Source: Sinorhizobium meliloti 4H41
GTDB taxonomy: Bacteria; Pseudomonadota; Alphaproteobacteria; Rhizobiales; Rhizobiaceae
NCBI RefSeq assembly: GCF_000375585.1
Contig: NZ_AQWP01000009.1
Location: 1 to 64,000 of the forward strand
DNA: 64,000 nt
Direction: 5' to 3'
The stretch's first letter is position 1. The number at the start of each line of letters is the position of its first letter. The notes beneath the pieces are model-generated. The model ran no database searches, was not told the origin of the DNA, and worked only from the letters and a program-made list of their open reading frames with translations. Below, piece after piece: positions 35,097-42,699 of the stretch. Both the position numbers and the translations under genes were made by a program.

Positions 35097-35567
35097 TCAG
35101 ATTTCTACCTGACATGCGTCCTTCACTTGACGGATCGTCAGCATCGTCCGCACCGTGTCGACATTCTCGGTGGCGGTCAGCTCTTCAATAACGAAATCCT
35201 GAAAGCTCGCAAGGTTTTCGGCCACGCACTGCAGCAGAAAATCCGATTCCCCGGACACCATCCAGGCCTCGCGAACAAGCGGCCACGAGGCGGTGCGGGC
35301 GGCAAACGCCTTCAGATTGGCATCGGACTGGTGCTTGAGGCCGACCATGCAGAAGGCGACGAGGTCGTATCCCAGCGCGGACGCGTTCAGAAGCGCACGA
35401 TAGCCTCTGATGACGCCGGCCTCCTCGAGCTTGCGCACGCGGCGCAGGCACGGAGGAGCCGAGATCCCCACCCTCTCGGCCAGCTCCACATTCGTGATTC
35501 GGCCGTCGTCCTGCAGTTCGCGCAGTATCTTCATATCGATGGCATCGAGTTCGACGCGTACGACCAT
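35097..35567 (-). CDS. lrp: Lrp/AsnC family regulator
   Basis: 156 residues from ATG 35567. An N-terminal helix-turn-helix reads ELDAIDMKILRELQDDGRITNVELAERVGISAPPCLRRVRKLEEAGVIRGY. The C-terminal RAM domain ends VREAWMVSGESDFLLQCVAENLASFQDFV...LTIRQVKDACQVEI. Such proteins form octamers and sense amino acids. The gene heads the lrp-lpsC-lpsD-lpsE transcript with almost no gaps, matching the S. meliloti arrangement, and is divergent from trxB. Confidence 0.95.
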   Translation of the reverse strand: MVVRVELDAIDMKILRELQDDGRITNVELAERVGISAPPCLRRVRKLEEAGVIRGYRALLNASALGYDLVAFCMVGLKHQSDANLKAFAARTASWPLVREAWMVSGESDFLLQCVAENLASFQDFVIEELTATENVDTVRTMLTIRQVKDACQVEI

Positions 35568-35996
35568 TGCCCAAATCCCCAATCCCTACCGGCCTTGCGG
35601 GGAAGGCCCTATTTTATCCGCCGATCACCACAGGCGAAACCGCAGCGCCTATCCGTCCGCACCAGAAGGGCGTTTGGCGGCGGCTGCCCCCCGGGCTGCC
35701 TCCGTGCTTGGGTAGCACGTAACCGAATGCCGATACGAGAGCGCTTGCAGGTGCATGCACAAAAACCTTGTGCGCCCGGGCGCTGGAGCGTGTTATGCCG
35801 GTGCCGCGGGTCAAAACCGATGCAAATATGCCCGATCTGGTGTCAAATCGACGCTGACCACGCAACCACTTGTGTGTATCAGAGGACGCGCCCTTGAAAG
35901 TGCGCGCTGTGAATACCTAAAGTAAGGCAATATTTGCATTAGCGGATTGCACCGGAGGACGCTCCCGGCTCTCTCCGGCGGACGAAGGACAAAAGC
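35568..35996. other. Divergent lrp-trxB intergenic region
   Basis: 429 bases without a supported gene. It must hold the promoters of lrp (minus) and trxB (plus). A short imperfect stem (GCGCCC...GTGCGC) lies near 35890. No clear operator or RNA element was recognised. Confidence 0.6.
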
Positions 35997-36971
35997 ATGA
36001 CTGCGCGCCACACGAAAGTGTTGATTATCGGTTCCGGCCCTGCCGGTTATACCGCGGCCATCTATACGGCGCGGGCCATGCTTTCGCCGGTCCTCATCGC
36101 CGGTATGGAACAGGGCGGCCAGCTGATGATCACCACGGATGTGGAGAATTATCCGGGCTATGCCGATCCGGTCCAGGGGCCCTGGATGATGGAGCAGATG
36201 CTGAATCAGGCGATCCACGTCGGCACCGAAATCGTCAGCGACCTCGTAACCGATGTCGACCTGTCCGTCCGCCCCTTCCGCATCAAGACGGATAGCGGCA
36301 CGGATTGGACGGCGGACGCTTTGATCATCGCCACCGGCGCCAAGGCGAAATGGCTCGGCATCGAAACCGAGCCGACCTTCATGGGATTCGGCGTTTCCGC
36401 CTGTGCCACCTGCGACGGGTTCTTTTATCGCAATAAGGATGTCATCGTCGTCGGCGGTGGCAACTCCGCCGTGGAGGAAGCACTTTATCTCTCCAATCTG
36501 GCGAAGACCGTCACCGTCGTTCACCGCCGGGATGCTTTCCGCGCGGAAAAGATCCTGCAGGAGCGCCTTTTCGCAAAGCCGAACGTCAAGGTGATTTGGG
36601 ACCACGAGGTTCTGGAATATCTCGGGACGCCTGCAAAGCCGCCGATGCCGGCCTCGGTCAACGGCGTGAAGCTTCGCAACACCAAGACCGGGGAAACATC
36701 CGACATGGCCATCGACGGTGTTTTCGTCGCGATCGGTCATGCGCCTGCGGTCGAGCTCTTCAAGGGCAAACTTCGCCAGAAGCCGAACGGGTATCTTTGG
36801 ACTGCGCCGGATTCCACCGCGACCGACGTCCCGGGCGTCTTCGCCGCCGGCGACGTGACCGACGACATCTATCGGCAGGCGGTTACCGCCGCCGGCATGG
36901 GTTGCATGGCTGCGCTCGAAGCGGAGAAATACCTGGCGGGTCATATGCCCGTCGCAATTGCAGCCGAATAG
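35997..36971 (+). CDS. trxB: Thioredoxin reductase
   Basis: 324 residues, standard length for the low-molecular-weight bacterial enzyme. FAD-binding GSGPAGYTAAIY near residue 12, the redox-active CATC in FGVSACATCDGFF near 137, the NADPH-binding GGGNSAVEEALYL and the C-terminal FAD motif GVFAAGDVTDDIYRQA. It passes electrons from NADPH to thioredoxin. AAGGA precedes the start. It is followed on the same strand by lsrB after a 48-bp palindrome, consistent with the redox link proposed for LsrB. Confidence 0.98.
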   Translation: MTARHTKVLIIGSGPAGYTAAIYTARAMLSPVLIAGMEQGGQLMITTDVENYPGYADPVQGPWMMEQMLNQAIHVGTEIVSDLVTDVDLSVRPFRIKTDSGTDWTADALIIATGAKAKWLGIETEPTFMGFGVSACATCDGFFYRNKDVIVVGGGNSAVEEALYLSNLAKTVTVVHRRDAFRAEKILQERLFAKPNVKVIWDHEVLEYLGTPAKPPMPASVNGVKLRNTKTGETSDMAIDGVFVAIGHAPAVELFKGKLRQKPNGYLWTAPDSTATDVPGVFAAGDVTDDIYRQAVTAAGMGCMAALEAEKYLAGHMPVAIAAE

Positions 36972-37083
36972 AAGCTGCTAAACAGGGCACGCGCCGGGAT
37001 CGGGGCGCGGCTCTGCTAGCGCGGGATGAGGAAAAGTGCGTGCGGTTTTCCGCCCGCATCCCGCGCCTTAACTTATTAGAATC

Positions 37084-37131
37084 GATCACGTTCATGATCT
37101 TAGGTCGGTCCGACCTAAGATCATCGTGATC
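37084..37131. repeat. 48-bp near-perfect palindrome between trxB and lsrB
   Basis: Inner arms of 15 bases (37094-37108 and 37110-37124, core CTTAGGTCGG/CCGACCTAAG) around a single central T, flanked by outer arms GATCACG (37084-37090) and CGTGATC (37125-37131), with three extra bases on the left. It starts 113 bases after trxB and ends 75 bases before the lsrB start. Confidence 0.9.
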
Positions 37132-37205
37132 TAGGGAACAGATGCATCGGTCGTCTCCGGAGAAAAGTGGCAAGCTTTTCCGGCTGAGCCTTTATGGGGG
37201 ATTCT

Positions 37206-38102
37206 ATGTCGCTGGACTGGGACAAACTGCGCATTTTCCATGCGGCGGCCGAGGCTGGCTCGTTCACGCACGCGGCAGACAAACTCCACCTTTCGCAGTC
37301 GGCGATCAGCCGGCAGGTCAGTTCGCTCGAGCAGGACGTCGGTATCAAGCTCTTTCATCGGCACGCCCGCGGCCTGATCCTCACCGAACAGGGCGAAATG
37401 CTCTATCGCACCGCGCACGACGTGCTGATGAAGCTCGAAAGCGTCAAGGCGCAGCTTAGCGAGACGACGGACAAGCCGAGCGGCAAGTTGCGGATCACGA
37501 CCACGGTCGGCCTCGGCCAGGGGTGGCTGACCGACAAGATCCAGGAATTCATGTCCTTGTATCCGGAAATCCAGGTACAGCTCATCCTCGACAACGAGGA
37601 ACTGGACGTGAACATGCGTCATGCGGACTGCGCCATCAGGTTGCGGCAGCCGCAACAGTCGGATCTGATCCAGCGCAAGCTCTTCACCGTGCACATGCAT
37701 GTCTATGCCGCGCCGTCCTACATCAACAAATATGGCGAGCCGCAGTCGCTTGACGATCTCGACAATCACCGGATCATCACCTTCGGCGAGCCCGCCCCCA
37801 ACTATCTGCTCGACGTGAACTGGCTGGAGATTGCCGGACGGGATTCCGACAATCCGCGCATATCGCATCTGCAGATCAACAGCCAGACATCGATCAAGCG
37901 CGCCTGCCTGCTCGGCATCGGCATCGCCATGCTTCCGGACTATATCGTCGGCCGCGATCCCGGTCTCATTCAACTGCCGATAAGCGCAGACATCCCCTCT
38001 TTCGATACCTATTTCTGCTATCCGGACGAATTGAAGAACGCGGCGAAGCTGAAAGTCTTCCGCGATTACATCGTCGCTAAAGCGAGGAACTGGAACTTTT
38101 GA
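37206..38102 (+). CDS. lsrB: LysR-family regulator LsrB (VtlR ortholog)
   Basis: 298 residues from ATG 37206, which has GGGGGA before it; ATG 37194 would add four residues. The LysR helix-turn-helix is AAAEAGSFTHAADKLHLSQSAISRQVSSLEQ, followed by an effector domain with three cysteines (142, 234 and 271 counted from MSLDW). LsrB of S. meliloti affects LPS genes, oxidative stress response and nodulation; the Brucella and Agrobacterium relative VtlR activates AbcR-type sRNAs. Here the gene is directly followed by two such sRNAs, reinforcing the assignment. Confidence 0.95.
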   Translation: MSLDWDKLRIFHAAAEAGSFTHAADKLHLSQSAISRQVSSLEQDVGIKLFHRHARGLILTEQGEMLYRTAHDVLMKLESVKAQLSETTDKPSGKLRITTTVGLGQGWLTDKIQEFMSLYPEIQVQLILDNEELDVNMRHADCAIRLRQPQQSDLIQRKLFTVHMHVYAAPSYINKYGEPQSLDDLDNHRIITFGEPAPNYLLDVNWLEIAGRDSDNPRISHLQINSQTSIKRACLLGIGIAMLPDYIVGRDPGLIQLPISADIPSFDTYFCYPDELKNAAKLKVFRDYIVAKARNWNF

Positions 38103-38273
38103 CGTTCCGTTCAATTGCCCGATTTGTGAGCAATTGCCAGCTTCTTGCGTAAGCCTTTGTTATTGCCTGTCTCTTTTCGAGCCAGAGCGAAGCTCCTCGC
38201 GAAGCGCATCCTTGTGCGCTGCAAAAATGAGCAGCGATGCGCAAACGGCATGGCTGTCATGCATATTAAATGA

Positions 38274-38302
38274 TTGCCGACAGCCCAAAAAAGCAGCATA
38301 CC
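38274..38302 (+). promoter_or_regulatory. Predicted promoter of the first AbcR sRNA
   Basis: TTGCCG (38274-38279), 17-base spacer, CATACC (38297-38302). It predicts a start near 38309, where similarity to the second sRNA begins. Confidence 0.6.
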
Positions 38303-38308
38303 AAACTC

Positions 38309-38428
38309 AGCTGATGCATCTTTGGTGGCTTCTCCTCCCAGTGCCACCGCAGCAGCTGTTCCCCTCTGGAGGTTTTAATTACCTTCACAACTACAAGGGC
38401 CCAAGTTTTCTTGTGGCCCTCTTTTTTT
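38309..38428 (+). ncRNA. abcR1: AbcR-family trans-acting sRNA, copy 1 (AbcR1-like)
   Basis: About 120 nt, from AGCTGATGCATC to the T7 run after the terminator stem AGGGCC/GGCCCT. Two C-rich, anti-Shine-Dalgarno-like segments are visible: TTCTCCTCCCA and TTCCCCTCTGGAGG. The sequence is closely repeated at 38514-38628. Twin AbcR sRNAs (alpha-r15 family) silence ABC-transporter and other uptake mRNAs with Hfq in S. meliloti, Agrobacterium and Brucella, and lie next to lsrB/vtlR. The numbering as AbcR1 is based on order and length recalled for S. meliloti (121 and 115 nt) and could be swapped. Confidence 0.92.
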
Positions 38429-38478
38429 GCCTGCGGGAGCCCCACAGCCCTCAGTTGCGAAAATCTTGGGAACGGCTA

Positions 38479-38507
38479 TTGAAAGCGGCTACGGCCCTCC
38501 CCATATC
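38479..38507 (+). promoter_or_regulatory. Predicted promoter of the second AbcR sRNA
   Basis: TTGAAA (38479-38484), 17-base spacer, CATATC (38502-38507). It predicts a start at about 38514, exactly where the conserved sRNA sequence begins. Confidence 0.7.
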
Positions 38508-38513
38508 TCTTTC

Positions 38514-38628
38514 AGCTGGTGCATCTAGCGGCTTTCTCCTCCCCAGCCGCTGCAGCAGCTGTTCCCCTCTGGAGGTTTGAAACCTTCACAACTGAAAGGG
38601 CCCAAGTTTCTTGTGGCCCTCTTTTTTT
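38514..38628 (+). ncRNA. abcR2: AbcR-family trans-acting sRNA, copy 2 (AbcR2-like)
   Basis: About 115 nt, from AGCTGGTGCATC to the T7 run. It shares with copy 1 the GCAGCAGCTGTTCCCCTCTG block and the terminator ending GTGGCCCTCTTTTTTT. It differs mainly in the first stem-loop (CTAGCGGC...GCCGCTGC instead of TGGTGGC...GCCACCGC), where compensating changes keep the stem paired while the TCTCCTCCC loop is kept. This covariation is good evidence for a structured RNA. It has its own promoter, so the two RNAs are separate transcripts. Confidence 0.92.
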
Positions 38629-38706
38629 GCCCGCGTTTTGCCCGGCATTCACAGGTCCTTTGGGCCCGGTATTCACGACGTTGTGACTTCCTGTATCGAA
38701 TTTTAG

Positions 38707-38720
38707 CGATATATATATCG
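38707..38720. promoter_or_regulatory. Operator-like AT palindrome before the ArsR gene
   Basis: CGATATATATATCG is a perfect 14-bp palindrome 22 bases before the ArsR start codon. ArsR repressors commonly bind AT-rich palindromes at this place, so it is probably an autoregulatory operator. Confidence 0.6.
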
Positions 38721-38742
38721 AAGAAACTAAATACATCGAAAT

Positions 38743-39036
38743 ATGATGGATAGAGACGAAATTCTCAAAGCACTGGCGCATCCGACGCGCATGGAGATTC
38801 TGACCTGGTTGAAGGAGCCGCAGGCGCATTTCTCCGGCCAGGAGCATCCGCTCGACATGGGCGTCTGCGCAGGGCAGTTCGAAAGATGCGGCCTGTCGCA
38901 GTCGACGGTTTCATCTCATCTCGCCGTGCTGCAGCGCGCCGGTCTGGTGACGACCCGCCGCGTCGGCCAGTGGGTCTTCTATCGGCGCAATGAGGAGACC
39001 ATCGCAGCGTTTCTGAAGACCATCGGCGATCTCTGA
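38743..39036 (+). CDS. ArsR-family repressor
   Basis: 97 residues (or 96 from the adjacent ATG). A compact winged helix: ILKALAHPTRMEILTWLKEP, recognition helix LSQSTVSSHLAVLQRAGLVTTRRVGQWVFYRRN. The two cysteines in VCAGQFERCG lie directly before the recognition helix, where the classical metal-binding CxC would be, but spaced CX6C. This suggests a redox or electrophile switch instead of arsenite sensing. The next gene, 48 bases on, is an Old Yellow Enzyme type reductase, the probable target. Confidence 0.9.
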   Translation: MMDRDEILKALAHPTRMEILTWLKEPQAHFSGQEHPLDMGVCAGQFERCGLSQSTVSSHLAVLQRAGLVTTRRVGQWVFYRRNEETIAAFLKTIGDL

Positions 39037-39084
39037 TTTCCCCCACTTCCTCCCAAGTCTCAACCGCAATGGAAAGGACAATCC

Positions 39085-40206
39085 ATGGCCTCTCTCTTCG
39101 ACCCGATCACGATCGGCGATATCAGCCTCAGCAACCGCGTGGTGATGGCACCTCTGACCCGGAACCGTTCACCCCAGGCCGTGCCCAATGATCTGAACGT
39201 CGCCTATTACGAGCAGCGCGCATCCGCCGGCCTGCTGATCACCGAAGCGACGGCGATAAGCCACCAGGGCCAGGGCTATGCCGACGTGCCGGGCCTTTAC
39301 AAACCGGAGGCCCTCGCCGGCTGGCGCAAGGTCACGGATTCGGTTCACAAAGCCGGTGGCAAGATCGTCGTGCAGATGTGGCATGTCGGGCGGATATCCC
39401 ACGACTCGCTCCAGCCGCAGGGCGGCAAACCGGTCGCCCCTTCCGCTATCCGCGCCAAATCGAAGACCTATCTCGTCAATCCCGATGGGACCGGCAGCTT
39501 TGCCGAAACCTCCGAACCGAGGGCGCTCGAACTGGCGGAGATCGGCGGCATCGTCGAGGATTACCGCAAAGCTTCTCGGGCCGCGATCGAAGCCGGTTTC
39601 GACGGCGTCGAGATCCATGCTGCCAACGGCTATCTGATCGACCAGTTCCTGCGCTCCGGGTCCAATGAACGCACGGACGCCTACGGCGGCTCGATCGAGA
39701 ACCGCGCCCGCTTCCTCTTCGAGGTGGTCGATGCCGTTACCAAGGAGATCGGCGCTGGTCGGGTCGGGATCCGCATCTCTCCCGTGACCCCCGCCAACGA
39801 CGCCTTCGATCCGGATCCGCAGCCGCTCTTCACCTATGTCGTCGAGGGCCTGGCCCGCTATCCGCTCGCCTATGTGCACGTGATCGAGGGCGCTACCGGC
39901 GGGGCGCGCGACCATCAGCAGGGTGACTGGCCCTTCGACTACACAAGCCTCCGTGCCGCCTACGCAGCCGCCGGCGGCAGGGCGGCCTGGATGACGAACA
40001 ACGGTTACGATCGCGATCTGGCGCTGAAGACGGTCGAAAACGGCGAAGCCGATCTGGTTGCTTTCGGCAAACCCTTCATCGCCAATCCGGATCTCGTTCG
40101 TCGTTTGAGAGACAACGTGCCCCTGAATGCGCCGGACCAGGCGACCTTCTATGGCGGCGGCGCCAAGGGTTATACGGATTACCCATCGCTCGAAAACGTC
40201 GCCTGA
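39085..40206 (+). CDS. Old Yellow Enzyme family alkene reductase
   Basis: 373 residues. FMN-dependent TIM barrel: LSNRVVMAPLTRNRS at the start, AGLLITEATAIS, QMWHVGRIS, the substrate-binding HAANGYLIDQFLRSGSNERTD with the paired His/Asn, and SIENRARFLFEVVDAV. Relatives (NemA, xenobiotic reductase, GTN reductase) use NAD(P)H to reduce enones, maleimides and nitrate esters. AAAGGA lies before the start. It is preceded by an ArsR repressor and followed after 28 bases by a phosphotransferase gene. Confidence 0.95.
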   Translation: MASLFDPITIGDISLSNRVVMAPLTRNRSPQAVPNDLNVAYYEQRASAGLLITEATAISHQGQGYADVPGLYKPEALAGWRKVTDSVHKAGGKIVVQMWHVGRISHDSLQPQGGKPVAPSAIRAKSKTYLVNPDGTGSFAETSEPRALELAEIGGIVEDYRKASRAAIEAGFDGVEIHAANGYLIDQFLRSGSNERTDAYGGSIENRARFLFEVVDAVTKEIGAGRVGIRISPVTPANDAFDPDPQPLFTYVVEGLARYPLAYVHVIEGATGGARDHQQGDWPFDYTSLRAAYAAAGGRAAWMTNNGYDRDLALKTVENGEADLVAFGKPFIANPDLVRRLRDNVPLNAPDQATFYGGGAKGYTDYPSLENVA

Positions 40207-40234
40207 ATCGATAAAGACCAAGGAGGCCCGCCCA

Positions 40235-41071
40235 ATGCGCGGGCTCCTTGCGCAGCGAATCGATTATGCTGCCCCGATGTTCACGTCCTTCATCGATGAA
40301 TGGTCTCTAGAGCCCGCAGGCGACCCTATCCTCACGCGGACGAGCCATCTCCTGCCCGTTCGCTGGCGCGGCCTGCCGGCGATGCTCAAGGTGGCAGACG
40401 AGCCGGAGGAAAGATTTGGTGGGCAGTTGATGCGATGGTGGGATGGCCACGGCGTCGCCCGGGTCTACGCCGCAACCGAAAGCGCCATCCTCCTCGAACG
40501 GTCGGAGAGCCGCCGATCGCTTTTTCATATGGCGATGACCGGCAGCGACGACGACGCCACCCGGATCGTCTGCCGCACCGTTGCCGCGCTGCATGCACCA
40601 CGGCCCTCCACGCCGGCGGGTCTCGCACCGCTCGAGCGCTGGTTCCAGGCGCTGGACCCTGCAGCCCGCGCCCATGGCGGTATTCTCAGGACCTGTGCAG
40701 ACGCTGCCCACCATCTCCTATCCGCGCCCGAAGTCCCGGTCGTCCTGCACGGAGACATTCACCACGGCAACATTCTCGACTTCGATGCCCGGGGCTGGCT
40801 CGCCATAGATCCCAAGGGCCTCTATGGCGATCGCGGTTTCGATTACGCCAATCTCTTCTGCAATCCGGAGCTTCCCGTCGTAACCGCTCCGGGGCGGCTA
40901 TCCGGACAGCTTGCAATCGTCGCCCATGAGGCGCGGCTGGAGCCGAAGAGGCTCCTTCAGTGGATCGTCGCCTATGCCGGCCTGTCGGCGGCCTGGTTCC
41001 TTGGCGACGGAGAAAGCCCGGAAAGCACTTTGGCAGTGGCCGCGATTGCAGCCGCGGAGCTGAGCGGCTAG
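40235..41071 (+). CDS. Aminoglycoside/hydroxyurea phosphotransferase family kinase
   Basis: 278 residues from ATG 40235 (AGGAGG upstream); the open frame upstream overlaps the reductase and is unlikely. It has an APH(6)-like kinase fold. The catalytic loop is VVLHGDIHHGNILDF with the HGDxxxxN motif, followed by WLAIDPKGLYGDRGFDYANLF carrying the metal-binding Asp. Family members phosphorylate streptomycin or hydroxyurea, but chromosomal copies are often of unknown use. It probably belongs to the same transcript as the upstream reductase. Confidence 0.88.
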   Translation: MRGLLAQRIDYAAPMFTSFIDEWSLEPAGDPILTRTSHLLPVRWRGLPAMLKVADEPEERFGGQLMRWWDGHGVARVYAATESAILLERSESRRSLFHMAMTGSDDDATRIVCRTVAALHAPRPSTPAGLAPLERWFQALDPAARAHGGILRTCADAAHHLLSAPEVPVVLHGDIHHGNILDFDARGWLAIDPKGLYGDRGFDYANLFCNPELPVVTAPGRLSGQLAIVAHEARLEPKRLLQWIVAYAGLSAAWFLGDGESPESTLAVAAIAAAELSG

Positions 41072-41129
41072 TGGACGGGGAGAAACTCGGCTGTTGAGCC
41101 GACAAGTCCGCTGGACCCGGAGGAAGAGT

Positions 41130-41639
41130 ATGGAAATCAGAGATGCCGCAGAAACCGATCTTCCGGCGATATGCGCGATCTACAACGACGCTGTGGCGAA
41201 CACGACGGCGATCTGGAACGAGACCCTTGTCGACGTCGCCAATCGGAAAACCTGGCTGAAAGCACGCAACGCTGCCGGCTTTCCGGTGCTTGCCGCCCTT
41301 TCCCCTGACGGCGAGGTCGTCGGCTACGCCTCCTTCGGCGAGTGGCGCGCCTTCGACGGATACCGGCACACGGTCGAGCACTCGGTCTATGTGCGGACGG
41401 ACCAGCGCGGCGGCGGCATAGGCCGGGCGCTGATGCTCGAGCTCATCGATCGGGCCGAAGCACTTGGCAAGCACGTGATGGTCGCGGGGATAGAGTCGGC
41501 AAACCAACCGTCGATCCGTCTCCATGAGCAACTCGGTTTTCGTGAGACCGGCCATATGAAGGAGGTCGGCACGAAATTCGGCCGCTGGCTCGACCTCACC
41601 TTCATGCAACTGATCCTTCGCACCGGTTCTCCGGACTGA
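41130..41639 (+). CDS. GNAT N-acetyltransferase, phosphinothricin-type
   Basis: 169 residues from ATG 41130 (GGAGGAAG upstream). The GNAT fold includes IRDAAETDLPAICAIYNDAVANTTAIWNE at the start, the acetyl-CoA-binding RTDQRGGGIGRALMLELI near residue 90, and SIRLHEQLGFRETGHMKEVG, typical of the Pat/Bar/MddA group that acetylates phosphinothricin, methionine sulfoximine or similar amino compounds. It lies about 60 bases behind the phosphotransferase. The combination of reductase, kinase and acetyltransferase suggests a small xenobiotic-tolerance cluster. Confidence 0.9.
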   Translation: MEIRDAAETDLPAICAIYNDAVANTTAIWNETLVDVANRKTWLKARNAAGFPVLAALSPDGEVVGYASFGEWRAFDGYRHTVEHSVYVRTDQRGGGIGRALMLELIDRAEALGKHVMVAGIESANQPSIRLHEQLGFRETGHMKEVGTKFGRWLDLTFMQLILRTGSPD

Positions 41640-41685
41640 AAGCTTTGCAGCCCGATTTGTCGTCCGCAACGAAGATGCTATCTAT

Positions 41686-42699
41686 ATGCACTCGTTGGTC
41701 GCCGAGGGCCGCATGGTCGAGTACGAAAAGGCAGGCACAAGCTTTATTCGGAGCACCCTGAAGGGACGTCTGGCACGCGTCGCCGCGGCCGTATTGTCCG
41801 TGGTCATGTGTTTTGTCTCCGCCCACTCCGGGGCTGCGGAGGCACGCACCGACGCGCCGGCTGCGCCGCGGAAGTGCCTCTACTCGGGGGTGTCGACGGC
41901 AAACCCCTTCCTCCGTCTCTGTATCAGCCCCGATAATTTCGCCCGCGACGTCTGCGGCATCATCGAACATTATGCCAAGGCGAACGATCTGCCCGCCGCT
42001 TTCTTCGCCCGTCTGATCTGGCGCGAAAGCCTTTTCCAGCCGGACGCCATCAGCCCCAAGGGCGCAGAAGGAATTGCCCAGTTCATGCCCGCGACGGCAA
42101 AGCTGCGCGGCCTGGCGGACAGCTTCAACGCGGTGGCGGCGCTCGGCAAATCCGCCGAGTATCTGAGCGAGCTCAAGTCCCGGTACGGCAATCTCGGCTT
42201 TGCGGCGGCGGCTTACAATGCCGGCGAAGCAGGCCTGGAGCGCTTCCTGGAAAAGGACCGTCTACCCTATGAAACGCGGGATTACGTGCTGGCGATCACC
42301 GCCTATTCGGTCGAAGACTGGCGCGACAACCCACCGAAGTCGCTCAACATCGAACTCGACAAGGACAAAAGCTTCCTCGATGGCTGCGTCGCGCTTGCCA
42401 ATACGCGGCGCTTGCGCGAGCTGGTTATCGCCGATGAAGCCGTCTGGGCGCCCTGGGGCGTTCAGCTTTCGGCCCACTATCAGAAATCCATGGCGCAGCG
42501 GCTGTTCCTGAATGCCGTGAAAAAATTGCCCGCTCCGATCAACAGCGAAAAGGCAGTTCTGGTGCGGGAGCGCAATGCCAGCTTCGGGTCCAGGCGCCGC
42601 TACGCTGCCCGCATCGGCCGGCAGACGCGCGCCGAGGCAGACCAGCTTTGCGCCGCCATCCGCAAGAGCGGTGGCGTCTGCGTCGTGTTCAAGAACTGA
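41686..42699 (+). CDS. Lytic transglycosylase with SLT domain and SPOR-like tail
   Basis: Up to 337 residues; starting at ATG 41713 would give a better signal peptide (LARVAAAVLSVVMCFVSAHSGAAEA). The SLT domain follows: FFARLIWRESLFQPDAISPKGAEGIAQFMP with the catalytic Glu in RES near residue 114, then YLSELKSRYGNLGFAAAAYNAGEAGLERFL. The C-terminal segment RRRYAARIGRQTRAEADQLC resembles a short SPOR-type repeat that binds denuded glycan. It cleaves peptidoglycan to anhydromuropeptides in the periplasm. Its last 11 bases overlap the convergent gene. Confidence 0.9.
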   Translation: MHSLVAEGRMVEYEKAGTSFIRSTLKGRLARVAAAVLSVVMCFVSAHSGAAEARTDAPAAPRKCLYSGVSTANPFLRLCISPDNFARDVCGIIEHYAKANDLPAAFFARLIWRESLFQPDAISPKGAEGIAQFMPATAKLRGLADSFNAVAALGKSAEYLSELKSRYGNLGFAAAAYNAGEAGLERFLEKDRLPYETRDYVLAITAYSVEDWRDNPPKSLNIELDKDKSFLDGCVALANTRRLRELVIADEAVWAPWGVQLSAHYQKSMAQRLFLNAVKKLPAPINSEKAVLVRERNASFGSRRRYAARIGRQTRAEADQLCAAIRKSGGVCVVFKN

